Positions 15,037 through 24,934 of a DNA stretch of 64,000 nucleotides are shown here, piece by piece. Every line of letters starts with the position of its first letter. Positions within the stretch are counted from its first letter, which is position 1. The DNA lies in NCBI RefSeq assembly GCF_002001085.1, contig NZ_MUNU01000012.1, positions 179,046-243,045 on the forward strand, read 5' to 3'. Both the position numbers and the translations under genes were made by a program. This DNA is from Rhodanobacter sp. B05 (GTDB taxonomy: Bacteria > Pseudomonadota > Gammaproteobacteria > Xanthomonadales > Rhodanobacteraceae). The notes under the pieces are model-generated. The model saw only the letters and a program-made list of their open reading frames with translations, did no database searches and was not told where the DNA came from.

Positions 15037-17828
15037 AGCGTCGGGCCGCCAGCACTTCGAGCCACTTGTCTAAGATCCGGTCGGCGCAGGAACGTAAGCG
15101 AGCGTTGATCACGAAACTCCTCGCGCGCAAGGGAAGCGATCCGTCGCCGGCAACTTCGCAGCCAATGAGGCCACCGGATCAAACGACGGAGGATAGCCGC
15201 CCATTCCGGAAAGAGCTCGATCCGGCGCGGATAGGGCTTCGTCTGCGGGCCGATGACACGAATGTCGAGCTCCACGCGAATCGGGCGATTGGGTTACTCG
15301 CCGCAGAACTATTGCAGGCTTCGGAGTCACGAGAGTCACGAGTCGTCTTGCTTTGGCCGGGCTCGCTGCGGGCATTGGCCCTAGCGCATGCGGTTGCAAC
15401 TGTCGCCCGATGGCACCAAGGCAACAAACAAGGCATTCGGACTTTGTTGTATCCGGCAAAGTCGAACTTCCTGAGCGCCTTGAACCATGCCCATGTGGAT
15501 CGGTCGGATCTCCTTGAGTTGGCCCGAGAGCTCTTTGAGGACTCTAATAAGCCCAATCCAAAGGTCACGCATCCTTTTCGGGAGAAGGATGCGTTTTGGT
15601 TCTCCTTGAACGATCTCAAGCCCGAGGTGGCGGACAGGATTCATCCGAGCTTAGCGGAATTGCTTCCGCACTACTTTGCTAACAAGGATTTCGAAGGTTG
15701 GCGCTCTTGCGATGGGGATTTGCTTCGTCACATCAAGGCCAATCTTCGAAACCACGCGGATCGACGCGTGTTGAACGAAAACGCTATTCGCACGCTCAGC
15801 AACCCGGACAGTGCGCCAGACTCGATATTCACTGTCAGTTGGAAGGCATCTCGTTCGGACATCCGGGCCGCATTACGGGATCTGGAGCATGCGGTAAAGC
15901 CAGATGTACTTGTTCTCGATCTCACACGAGCGTTGCGTCGTGACAACCCACTGTGGAAGTCGAATGCAATCATGTTCCTTGAGTGTTTCCGGCGGGCTTA
16001 TCCGGAGGGCACGCCTCCCGTACTCGTCGTGACCGATGAGCCTTACGTTTGGTCCCAACTGACGAAGGAACTGAGGAAGAGTGCAAACAAGAGAGGAGAG
16101 GTCGCACGATGGTTGCTTTGCTCGGAGCCCGCGGTCAGCGGCATCGTCTGTACGGCTGCACGCAATGGTAGTGGCCTCACGACAGTGGAGGATGCGGAAG
16201 CACGCATACCATCCAAAAAGGACATTCAGGTCGCGATCACTGATACGGAGGCTGGTCGAGTAATAGCCCTGCTTGATCATGTGCGGGAAGAGTTGCTCGA
16301 TCCGGATTGGGAGCACACCCTGGAAGAATCGGCGAAATATCTGGCTAGACTGGCAGCACTTCCGTCCAGTACCCGCGTGCTGATGATGTGGTTGAACGAG
16401 ACGAACGTCCCGGAAGATGTGCGGAGGAACTTCGCCTGGCCGGTGTACCGGTCAAAGCTAGAGCAGATACTTCATCATCCGGCGTTCAAGAAGCGCGCCC
16501 CATTGAAGCAGGCAATCCACCAGGGGAACGAGCTGTGGGAAAACTATGCAAACGGGACACCCATGGCACGCAAGCTTGCCGAGTTGATCGAGGAACATAC
16601 ACGCGGCAACGAACGGTGTTGTGTGGCATTCACCAAACCCACTGCAAGACGCTTGGCCGAGCGTTATTTCGAGACTTACGACGGTTACCCTGAGGGTGCC
16701 GGTTTCGAAGTCCTCCGCGACTGCGTTCGTTTCGTGGTGACGCGGGATCTCGAAGGGGATTTTCGACGCGACAACGCTGAGACAGTCATCTTTGCTGGCC
16801 TTGATGAGGAATCCCTACGCTATCTCCTCGTTGAGGAAGGAATCTCGTCGCCTACCTACGTCTTGCTAACGCGGCGCAACGCAGCCTATCTCAGGGCCAC
16901 CCTGAGATCGATCAATTCGATTCCAGGTTTCGAGCCATTACGAAGTCGTGTCGAAGCGATTCTTGGGCAGCTTCCGGACTTCCCGGATTTGGACGAACGC
17001 TTGATCTTCAATCGCACAGACTTCGTGTTACCGACATTCTCCTTCGAACAAGGGCTATCCGCATCGCTTGCCAACAGCGATGACCACGATGAGAACGCAT
17101 GGGAGATTGTCCTCGACAACGGTATTCATATTCGCCGAAGCCCGCAGTCGACCATGTACTTATACGATCCCGCGTTGTCCCATACGCCAAGCCGCGGCTT
17201 TAGGCAGATCGGCGTGTCAAGGTTAATGGAGGGCGATCGCCTCTTCGTGATGTCGGTCGAGCTCCGCGAAATGACAGAAGCAGCCCTCAAGGAAGCAGGA
17301 GCCCCCATTTCTAACGATCGTGGATTCGAGAGCGAATTGCGTCAGTACCATGACCGCATTGGAGAGATGGTGAGGAACGTGCCTGGATCCACGCTTTCCG
17401 AGAAGGCACGCGGAATCTCGGCCAGGATGGAGGAAAGCATCGCACCCGGTACACAGATGCCTACAGAAGCCCGGATCAAGAGCTGGATGGACGTCGAGAG
17501 GTTTCGCGGCCGCCCGTTTGATGAGTCCAGACCAGGGGCGCCGAGAGATGAGGCGCACTTCAAAGCTTTTGCCGAAACCATTGGGCTCGACACCTTCGAG
17601 GCCGTGTACTTTTGGCGGGCTGTGATACAGCCGTTACGCGGTGTGCGCCGTGCGGACGGACGCCGAGTTTCCGACGCATATGCTGATCTGTTGCTGGATC
17701 CAGAGTCTGCAATCGTGCACAAGCGATTGAAGTACGCCGTCGTGCAGGCGTTGTTTGCACGCGCCAAAGAGAGCGTTCACGTAGTCGAGGCGATCAGAAA
17801 ACCTGACAAGGAGCCATCATATGGATAG
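15033..17828 (+). CDS. Large DrmE-like protein of unknown function
   Basis: This 931-residue protein has no signal peptide or membrane segment. Stretches resemble a helicase-like fold without nucleotide-binding residues: VVLLWPGSLRALALAHAVA, PDVLVLDLTRALRRDNPLW, PVLVVTDEPYVWSQL and TVIFAGLDEESLRYLLV. No Walker A GKT/GKS is visible. The C-terminal region (FEAVYFWRAVIQPLRGVRR...) reads as a separate helical domain. Its size and position between the methylase and DrmA recall DrmE of class 2 DISARM, but I assign this by context and general appearance only. It overlaps both neighbouring genes, so the stoichiometry is probably coupled. Confidence 0.5.
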   Translation: MKRRAASTSSHLSKIRSAQERKRALITKLLARKGSDPSPATSQPMRPPDQTTEDSRPFRKELDPARIGLRLRADDTNVELHANRAIGLLAAELLQASESRESRVVLLWPGSLRALALAHAVATVARWHQGNKQGIRTLLYPAKSNFLSALNHAHVDRSDLLELARELFEDSNKPNPKVTHPFREKDAFWFSLNDLKPEVADRIHPSLAELLPHYFANKDFEGWRSCDGDLLRHIKANLRNHADRRVLNENAIRTLSNPDSAPDSIFTVSWKASRSDIRAALRDLEHAVKPDVLVLDLTRALRRDNPLWKSNAIMFLECFRRAYPEGTPPVLVVTDEPYVWSQLTKELRKSANKRGEVARWLLCSEPAVSGIVCTAARNGSGLTTVEDAEARIPSKKDIQVAITDTEAGRVIALLDHVREELLDPDWEHTLEESAKYLARLAALPSSTRVLMMWLNETNVPEDVRRNFAWPVYRSKLEQILHHPAFKKRAPLKQAIHQGNELWENYANGTPMARKLAELIEEHTRGNERCCVAFTKPTARRLAERYFETYDGYPEGAGFEVLRDCVRFVVTRDLEGDFRRDNAETVIFAGLDEESLRYLLVEEGISSPTYVLLTRRNAAYLRATLRSINSIPGFEPLRSRVEAILGQLPDFPDLDERLIFNRTDFVLPTFSFEQGLSASLANSDDHDENAWEIVLDNGIHIRRSPQSTMYLYDPALSHTPSRGFRQIGVSRLMEGDRLFVMSVELREMTEAALKEAGAPISNDRGFESELRQYHDRIGEMVRNVPGSTLSEKARGISARMEESIAPGTQMPTEARIKSWMDVERFRGRPFDESRPGAPRDEAHFKAFAETIGLDTFEAVYFWRAVIQPLRGVRRADGRRVSDAYADLLLDPESAIVHKRLKYAVVQALFARAKESVHVVEAIRKPDKEPSYG

Positions 17829-20800
17829 CAGTGTCGTCCGGGCTGACCCAGGAAGTATCAGCACGACGCTTAAGGAGGCAGTAGTCGACTCCTTGCTCAA
17901 TGTCGTTTTCTCGCGCATCAGCGGACACGGGCCGGAAGGCGAGACCTTGTTCGGTGCTCGACCCAGGGCAATCTTGTCATCGGCCTTCCTTCTGCCGCCG
18001 CTCCCTTTGCAGGGGCCAGGGGACGAGGTTACTCAGCCGATCAGGATTACGGCCCATGGTATCGACCTCCAGATATTCCACCAGGAAGAAGGGGTCATTT
18101 CAGTCAAGCCAAGCTTCCAAGTCTATGTTCGGATCTTGCCTAGCGTCGATGACCTCAAGCGGCCAGATTGTGCCCCAAGGTTTCGGCTACAAAATGCAGT
18201 CCGACAGACATTGCGGAATCAGACGGACACCGAGCTGAAAGTCCGCTGGGAGGTCATCTCGGCGGGCAAACCCTTCCGAGAGCGTTTTCGGCATCCAGAG
18301 TGGAAACAGATCGACAAATCTGTCCGGGAAGAGATCCTTAGCCGACTGGGGTTGCCGTCGAACATCACCACGCTCTTCTCCGTGGAGGAGTCAGGAGAGG
18401 GCGACGATTCCACCGAGCCAGCTCCTGAAGGTGTTGTCGTCGACGGCAGTGCAGCTGCACCATTGAACGATAGCTTGTTCCGGCCAATGGATGTGCCACA
18501 CAAATGGCTGCGGATCCCGTTGGATCCCGAACTGATCCCCATCCTTGTGATCGACCCGAAGCTTTCGCCAGCGGAGCTTTCGATGCGAGTCGATCATGCG
18601 ACCCAAGAGTTGAACGAAGCAATTCGGATCACGGTGCAGCGATGGGCGGAGTCCGATGTTGGGAGGGCATGGTGTTTTCGGAAGAACGTGAACGTTCTTC
18701 CTTCGGAGTATCGAGGCTGGCAGCAGTTCCTTGACACCATTCGCTCCAACACACGGCTGGAGCTTGCATTGCCAGATATCTCGCTGCAGTGGCAGATTCG
18801 GCTGTCTAGGGACTGGCTGAATCCGCTGAGATCCAATCTGCATGTGAGCTTGGAAAATGCCTCGACTGAAGTGAGGCGCGGCGCCGAGATGACCGATCAA
18901 AGTGTCTTCCAGGCCCACCTCGAAGTCAGCGTGCCGGTTTGCCTCCATGCTCCTCTGAAACTTGGCCGTGTCGAGGCGTCTTACAGGTACAACCGGTACC
19001 TCGAGTATCCAGCCCTTGGATTCAATGGAGGCGTCATTGCCACTCGAAAGGCAAGCTCTCCACAACTGACGCTCCAGACCACATGGTGTCCGCGCTACAC
19101 CCAGCCGCGTGTCGTACCCAAAACATATAAGGGCATCAATCCACGGGTTCGGTTATTGAGCCAGAGCGATGGGCTTAGCGCCATCTTGCCGCTGGAAACG
19201 GCGCTCGACGCGTGGTTCGAATCACTCGATCAGCGAGTCGATCTCGCGGCTGGCTTAAGCGAAGATGACGATGACGGCATAGCGCGAGAGCGGGCAGGCT
19301 TTCTCCGAGACAAGGAAGGTTGGCGAAGGGAAATCAGTGCCGTCAAGGCGGGACTGAAAATTCTTCAGGATTCAGCAGATATCTGGGCGCAAAGTCGCCA
19401 GCGGGGGCACCAGTCTGACGAACGCGCCAACGTCTACGAAGCGTGGCTCGCAATGAACGAGGCTATGGCAGATGTCCTAAGGGATCGCCTCAAGAATGAC
19501 AAAGGCGAATGGCGACTTTTCCAGATCGCCTTCGTGATCGCGAACATCCCGGCAATGGCAAGTCGCATGCCGTCATTCATGGACAGGTACGACCGGACAA
19601 GGGATGACACGGTCACGCTCCTTTACTTCGCGACCGGCGGCGGTAAATCCGAAGCATTCTTTGGGCTACTCGTCTTCTCACTGTTCCTGGACAGACTGCG
19701 CGGCAAGCGTATTGGCATCACCGCCATGGTTCGTTATCCGCTGCGTCTACTGACGATCCAACAGGCGCAGCGATGCGCGAAGGTTCTCGCCAGGGCTGAG
19801 CAGGTAAAGAAAAGGCTGGGCATCGCTGGAGATCCGTTCTCCATTGGCTTCTGGGTCGGCAGCGGCGGTTCGCCCAACCATCACAAGGCGCCCGGCGTTT
19901 CGGACATACCAGATATTAACGACCAAGCCGCAGATGCTAAGACGGAACGAAGGTTGTTAGATCGCGAGGTCAACTACGAGCTGCAGAAGGCTGCATGGAA
20001 CAAAATCCCAAGCTGCCCTTTCTGCGGCGCGGAGACCGTGCTGCGCACTTTCTCAAGCCGCGGTGGCACGTTGGCACACGTTTGCTCGAACGCAGGATGT
20101 GACGCCAACAGTGGAGGCTACGCCCCACTTCCATTCTACATTTGCGATACAGACATCTACGATCTCGCGCCTTCTGTGCTGCTGGGTACGGTGGACAAGC
20201 TTGCGCTCATTGGCCAGTCCCCACGCACGCTGCGCCGCATCTATGCGATGTTCGGCGCAGCCCCTTGGTTCAATCCGGTTACGAACCGGCTTTACATCCC
20301 GAACGAGCCGCGGGAGTTCGAAGGTGGCCCTGAGTCGAGGGGGTACGAGGGCGTGTTTCCCGCCTACCCGAACGGCAAGCACCTTTTCTACGACCCATTT
20401 CCCAGCCTTATCATTCAAGATGAGGCGCACCTGCTCGACGAATCTCTTGGGACTTTTGCTGGACTTTTCGAGTCCGCACTGGACACGATTCTTGAGGAAA
20501 TCGCCAAGCCGCTCCATGAGATTGTTGTCTTCGAGCCAGGCGGCCGGGTTCGTCGACGCGCGAAGGTTATCGCTGCGTCTGCGACGGTATCGGATCCGGA
20601 TAGGCAACTGGAACATCTTTACCAGCGCCCCGTCCCAGCTATGCAATTCCCGTATCCGGGTGAAGAGCTCTACGAGTCCTTCTACGCACACCCTGCTGAG
20701 CCGGATGAGCCGGAGCGCGGTCAAATTGAGGATATCGAAGTGCGGGCGAAGTGTGCCCGTGTCTATACGGGATTCATGACGAATGGTCGCGCGCACACCG

Positions 20801-22017
20801 CGACGACCGTTTCCATTCTTTCGAACTTTCATACAGTGATAACTGAGTTCCTGCAGTCGTTGACTTCAGGGCACGAGGAGTTAATCGAAACCGTGCGATC
20901 CCAGCTGATCGATGCGATATCTGCATCCCAGCTAGCGCCCTACTATCGATCAGCTCTCACTAAAGCATCGGCCTCCGAGCTTGCGACGTTGATTGATCTC
21001 CATCGGATTGCGCTGACCTACGTCACCAATAAGAAGGGTGGCGACCAGATCATGGCGGCTGAGTTCGAAGAGACCCGCAAGCGACATGCTGAACGCAAGT
21101 TGGTCATCAAGGATCTCAGAACCGACCTGATTACAGGCTCAGTGTCGCAAGGCGATATCCAGAAGACAGTGCAGGAGGCGCAATCCAGACCGCAGCCCGG
21201 AAAGCCTCTGGATGACCTCGACACAGCTCTCCGTTCTGTGATCGCTACCTCGGCGGTATCCCACGGCGTGGACGTGGAGGAGTTCAACTCCATGTTCTTT
21301 GCCGGCCTGCCATCGGACATCGCCGAGTACATTCAGGCTTCATCGCGCGTCGGCCGTACGCACGTTGGCTTCGTTGTACTGATTCCGACCCCTCAGCGGC
21401 GCCGGGATCGGTATGTCATTGAGGTCTTCGACAGCTACCACCGCTTCCTGGAGCGAATGATCTCGCCGGCAGCGATCGATCGTTGGGCCGGGCGCGCCGT
21501 CGAGCGTGTGCTGCCGAGCTTCATTCAGGCGTATCTCGCGGGAATCACCTACATCCGTGATGTTCTCACTGCGATTCCCGATGAAAAGCACCGTGTGCGA
21601 GACCTTTCGTGGATTCCGAACATCATTACTCAATACAACGGCCACGCGACACGCGGGCCCTTGATTGCTGGTCTTTGCTCGTTCGTCGAGCATGCAATCG
21701 GACTGGACAATGACGACTTCGCGCCGGGCGGGAAGCAGCACTACCAAGAGCTTATCCGGGAACGGGTTGAGGCGATGTTGAGCGGTTGGGCGCGGGACAT
21801 ACTCGGCGAGAGCCGCGGCCTTTGGGACTTTTTCAATTCTCAGGCAAGTGTCATGAAGCGACCCATGACGTCTCTGCGAGATGTCGACGAAGCGGGGTAC
21901 ATATCCTTCGGTCACCGCGATTTAGATGGTGGGCGCCGAATCGACGACCGCGCAGTCCGACGCGTCATGGGGCTTATCCGCAGGGGCGTTGCCGAAGGCA
22001 GCGATCAAGGAGACTAA
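17821..22017 (+). CDS. drmA: DrmA-like SF2 helicase of a DISARM-like system
   Basis: This 1398-residue protein has helicase motifs: Walker A TGGGKSE (residues 605-611), followed by MVRYPLRLLTIQQAQR, which is characteristic of DrmA; DEAH at 867-870; SHGVDVEEFNSMFFAGLP; and motif VI QASSRVGRT (from 1172). A zinc-binding insert begins with C732 and C735 (CPFCG) and includes CSNAGC. The first 580 residues are a long accessory region. In DISARM, DrmA with DrmB engages and probably unwinds or blocks invading DNA. The gene begins inside the end of the preceding one and its stop is two bases before the next ATG. Confidence 0.82.
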   Translation: MDSSVVRADPGSISTTLKEAVVDSLLNVVFSRISGHGPEGETLFGARPRAILSSAFLLPPLPLQGPGDEVTQPIRITAHGIDLQIFHQEEGVISVKPSFQVYVRILPSVDDLKRPDCAPRFRLQNAVRQTLRNQTDTELKVRWEVISAGKPFRERFRHPEWKQIDKSVREEILSRLGLPSNITTLFSVEESGEGDDSTEPAPEGVVVDGSAAAPLNDSLFRPMDVPHKWLRIPLDPELIPILVIDPKLSPAELSMRVDHATQELNEAIRITVQRWAESDVGRAWCFRKNVNVLPSEYRGWQQFLDTIRSNTRLELALPDISLQWQIRLSRDWLNPLRSNLHVSLENASTEVRRGAEMTDQSVFQAHLEVSVPVCLHAPLKLGRVEASYRYNRYLEYPALGFNGGVIATRKASSPQLTLQTTWCPRYTQPRVVPKTYKGINPRVRLLSQSDGLSAILPLETALDAWFESLDQRVDLAAGLSEDDDDGIARERAGFLRDKEGWRREISAVKAGLKILQDSADIWAQSRQRGHQSDERANVYEAWLAMNEAMADVLRDRLKNDKGEWRLFQIAFVIANIPAMASRMPSFMDRYDRTRDDTVTLLYFATGGGKSEAFFGLLVFSLFLDRLRGKRIGITAMVRYPLRLLTIQQAQRCAKVLARAEQVKKRLGIAGDPFSIGFWVGSGGSPNHHKAPGVSDIPDINDQAADAKTERRLLDREVNYELQKAAWNKIPSCPFCGAETVLRTFSSRGGTLAHVCSNAGCDANSGGYAPLPFYICDTDIYDLAPSVLLGTVDKLALIGQSPRTLRRIYAMFGAAPWFNPVTNRLYIPNEPREFEGGPESRGYEGVFPAYPNGKHLFYDPFPSLIIQDEAHLLDESLGTFAGLFESALDTILEEIAKPLHEIVVFEPGGRVRRRAKVIAASATVSDPDRQLEHLYQRPVPAMQFPYPGEELYESFYAHPAEPDEPERGQIEDIEVRAKCARVYTGFMTNGRAHTATTVSILSNFHTVITEFLQSLTSGHEELIETVRSQLIDAISASQLAPYYRSALTKASASELATLIDLHRIALTYVTNKKGGDQIMAAEFEETRKRHAERKLVIKDLRTDLITGSVSQGDIQKTVQEAQSRPQPGKPLDDLDTALRSVIATSAVSHGVDVEEFNSMFFAGLPSDIAEYIQASSRVGRTHVGFVVLIPTPQRRRDRYVIEVFDSYHRFLERMISPAAIDRWAGRAVERVLPSFIQAYLAGITYIRDVLTAIPDEKHRVRDLSWIPNIITQYNGHATRGPLIAGLCSFVEHAIGLDNDDFAPGGKQHYQELIRERVEAMLSGWARDILGESRGLWDFFNSQASVMKRPMTSLRDVDEAGYISFGHRDLDGGRRIDDRAVRRVMGLIRRGVAEGSDQGD

Positions 22018-22019
22018 GC

Positions 22020-24251
22020 ATGGCCAACAGATATAGTCGACGCGGTGGCGAGGAAGTGCGGGAGCCATCGGCATCCAAGATGACACGGTCTCGCGGCCAG
22101 TTGGGGACTGTGTACGCGCCGGGCGCCCTCTTCACGTTTGAAGGCGGCCTAGGTGCATGCATGTCGCTTCCCGATCAGAGCCAAAATCCCACTCGTGCCG
22201 ACATCGCCCCTGAAACGGGAATTCAGATTCATCTACGGCTACGAGAAGTTTGGCAGAGCTGGTTCTCGCGGGCTATGCAGGGTGGGACGCCCGACCATCC
22301 CGTGTTGCCGGTACTGTGCCTTGATGCCACTTTGTTGCGTGATGGCGTGTTTCATGCGCCTGCGCACAGCCGATTCGAACTCGTCGACCCTAGGGCGATG
22401 TGCTACGTGCCTGCTCCGATGGACTTCGTCTGCAATACGTGCGGTCGGTTCCGAAAATATGAAACGGTTCGGGAGACTGCTGCAGACTTGGATCAGCTGA
22501 AGACGCAGAACTGCGACACGCGGTCGAATGAGAACAAGGGCAGGTGCCGCTGGAGGCAATTGGATGTCATCTTTGTGCATTGGTCCGGGAACTGGGAGCC
22601 TCCGATGCCTGGGCGCTGGGAGTGGAACTCGCATGAGCAGAAGGTCTCCAAACCCTCGGGTACCTGTCCCTTATGCCAAAGCCGGAAGTTCTACCTAATC
22701 GATAAGTCTCCCCGCATCGGTGAATGGGTCTTCGAATGCGAGAATGGACACAAATACGGCGACAGCTGGCTCCAGAATGATCGGGTGACGACTGAACTGC
22801 TGGGTGATGAGGCCAATCAACGGCCGCCGCGCTGGCGCCGAATGGAACCAATTTCGTACCGCGCGACGCCTGCCTTCTATCCTCACTCCGAACAGTTCAT
22901 TGTCCTATCTGCGGACCAACGCGACTTGCTGGAAATGCTTCAGGAAGGGAACGAATCCGACCTGGCTGGGTTCATTTCCGAACAGTTCGGCTTGGGAGCA
23001 CGTCCACCCAACGACGCTGAAGTCGTTGAAATCCTGCGGCGGGCGGGACATTCCGATAGGGTTTCGCGGTATGAGCGCATGGCGTCGATGCGCAATTCGC
23101 CGAATATTGCCAGCACACCTATGGCCGAGGAGCTCTCCGTCCAGCTGCGAGAGATGGTCGCAGAATGGAGGACCACTCCGGGCTTGGTACCCATCCAGCA
23201 TGAGTCGCCGGCTTGGCTCGATGCACTAATCCGTCGACGGACTGAGTTCGGCAGTCGGTATGACCCATTGCGCCTGGCTGTCGAGCATGAAGCCCTCTAC
23301 CGAAGCAAAATCCACGCTACTAGCCCAGTCGATGGCCGATCTCCGTACATAAGATTCGCCCATCCCGACAAGGATCTTGCCCCAAGAACCCAGACTGAAC
23401 TCTCGGCTCAGCAAGCTCGAACGTCGCAACTGCTCGACATTCTGGGAATCGCCGACATGGGATTAGTCCGGGAGTTCGATCTATGCCGATTCACTCATGG
23501 CTTCACCCGGATGTCGACGGATCCGTTGATCGAGAAGTCCGATCAGCAGGCGTTGATGCTGCCTGTCCGCTTAAATCTCTTTCAGGAGCTTGGGAACGGC
23601 AAGATACCGATCTATGTGGTCAACCAAGCTAACGAAGCCATCTACGTGCGCCTCGATCCAGGAAAAGTCTATTCGTGGCTGCGATCGGTCAAGGTCACTG
23701 ATCTCCCCGACCTGGATGCACCCAGCGAGGCCAAGCTTGGCGCCCACCTCCTTCAAAGTGCAGCGCCATTCGGAAAATTCTTTTCCGACCTCACTCCTGG
23801 ACCGGCAAATGCCTATCGATACGTCTATACCCTTCTGCACACCTATTCGCACAGCTTGATGAAGGCTATCGCGGAGTTCTCTGGCTTGGATCTGGGTAGC
23901 CTTGGCGAATACTTGTTCCCCGCTGATCTTGCTTTTGTTGTGTATCGGAATGGTACGACCATGGATCTGGGCAATCTGTCGGCACTCTGGAGAAATTACA
24001 ACACGACATTCTTGGAGCACTTGGCGTCAGCCAAAACGCTGATGTGCGGTGCCGGAAGCTTGTGCGATTCTTCCGGTGGCGCCTGTCCAAGCTGCATCGT
24101 CACTCCAGAGACTTCCTGCATCGCAGGCAATCAGTTGCTGTCTCGATCCGTGTTGCGCGGAGGGCCTGCGCCAAGAGAGGACCTCCCCAAGCACGGACTT
24201 GTCATCAATGGCTATCTGGACACTGCATCGGGACACCCCATCTTTTACTGA
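22020..24251 (+). CDS. drmB: DrmB-like protein with DUF1998 domain
   Basis: This 743-residue protein carries a C-terminal DUF1998 domain from about residue 600 (HTYSHSLMKAIAEFSGLDLGS), ending in a Cys-rich metal-binding cluster (C676 in LMCGAGSLC, then GACPSC and ETSC). Two further Cys pairs occur in the first third (CNTCGRF; CPLCQSRKF). DUF1998 proteins encoded next to a separate helicase are DrmB in DISARM, where A and B form a complex. The ATG at 22020 fits the operon spacing. It is the last gene of the operon. A DrmC-type phospholipase-D gene does not follow. Confidence 0.82.
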   Translation: MANRYSRRGGEEVREPSASKMTRSRGQLGTVYAPGALFTFEGGLGACMSLPDQSQNPTRADIAPETGIQIHLRLREVWQSWFSRAMQGGTPDHPVLPVLCLDATLLRDGVFHAPAHSRFELVDPRAMCYVPAPMDFVCNTCGRFRKYETVRETAADLDQLKTQNCDTRSNENKGRCRWRQLDVIFVHWSGNWEPPMPGRWEWNSHEQKVSKPSGTCPLCQSRKFYLIDKSPRIGEWVFECENGHKYGDSWLQNDRVTTELLGDEANQRPPRWRRMEPISYRATPAFYPHSEQFIVLSADQRDLLEMLQEGNESDLAGFISEQFGLGARPPNDAEVVEILRRAGHSDRVSRYERMASMRNSPNIASTPMAEELSVQLREMVAEWRTTPGLVPIQHESPAWLDALIRRRTEFGSRYDPLRLAVEHEALYRSKIHATSPVDGRSPYIRFAHPDKDLAPRTQTELSAQQARTSQLLDILGIADMGLVREFDLCRFTHGFTRMSTDPLIEKSDQQALMLPVRLNLFQELGNGKIPIYVVNQANEAIYVRLDPGKVYSWLRSVKVTDLPDLDAPSEAKLGAHLLQSAAPFGKFFSDLTPGPANAYRYVYTLLHTYSHSLMKAIAEFSGLDLGSLGEYLFPADLAFVVYRNGTTMDLGNLSALWRNYNTTFLEHLASAKTLMCGAGSLCDSSGGACPSCIVTPETSCIAGNQLLSRSVLRGGPAPREDLPKHGLVINGYLDTASGHPIFY

Positions 24252-24420
24252 GTTTCACTTCCTTCACCTTGCATCGCATGCGTTGATCCCTTCAACGGTC
24301 CACGCTCTCCCTTAGGACGAGCTCAAATTTTTGAAGCGAGTTTTTCGACAGAATCGGCCAGAAGCGGTCGCTCAATGTTGGACTTAAGCGGTGCCGTCAG
24401 GCGTCCGCTTGGAGGAAGAG

Positions 24421-24887
24421 TTAAAAGGTGCCGATTTCATAGGCCTCGTATACTTCCTGATTGATTGAGACGCACCGCTTGAGGACAATCAAGCTTGCTT
24501 CAACCAGATTGATGTCACGCTCGCGATTGACGTACTCGGGTGACCACACCTTTGCTCCGTGGAACAGGTTGTTCCTGATCCGCCGAACCATGAGAAGTAC
24601 CTGCTGAGCTTTCGAAAGGTTTTGATCAGGCGGAGTGTCTTCCAGTCAACCCTCCCATTACGCAACACCTGCTTGCGTGGCGGCTCGGTCAAAAGAGACT
24701 GGACAGCCTGCTTGAAAGTCTGATCGCCTACGCGCCGGAAATGCCAATCAATGGCGACAGCAAAGGCATCCCAATTGGCATCAACGGATGATGCCCCACC
24801 TTTCGCAAAGCCGGATCCTTTGAGGGCGTATTCGCAACGCGCAAATGTTCCAAGGAATTCGTACGTCAGCTCCTGCGGCAACAGCAT
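24421..24887 (-). pseudogene. HEPN-domain protein gene with a frameshift
   Basis: From ATG 24887 the frame reads MLLPQELTYEFLGTFARCEY and continues to RVDWKT near 24640, where similarity to a coherent protein stops. One base missing there restores a frame reading PPDQNLSKAQQVLLMVRRI, then RNNLFHGAKVWSPEYVNRER, and ends at a TAA at 24421-24423. RNNLFH fits the R-x4-H active-site pattern of HEPN ribonucleases found in toxins and defence proteins. The intact protein would be about 155 residues. The frameshift could be a real inactivation, programmed, or a sequencing error. It is convergent with the DISARM-like operon. Confidence 0.6.
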
Positions 24888-24934
24888 TCTGGGAAAAGGA
24901 GGGGCATCGGCTTACGCCTTCTAGGAAAGGGAGT

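Noticed and set aside
15033..17828. Assignment as the SNF2-type helicase DrmD.
   Set aside because: No Walker A, DEAD/DEAH or SNF2 motif VI is visible, so DrmD is unlikely.
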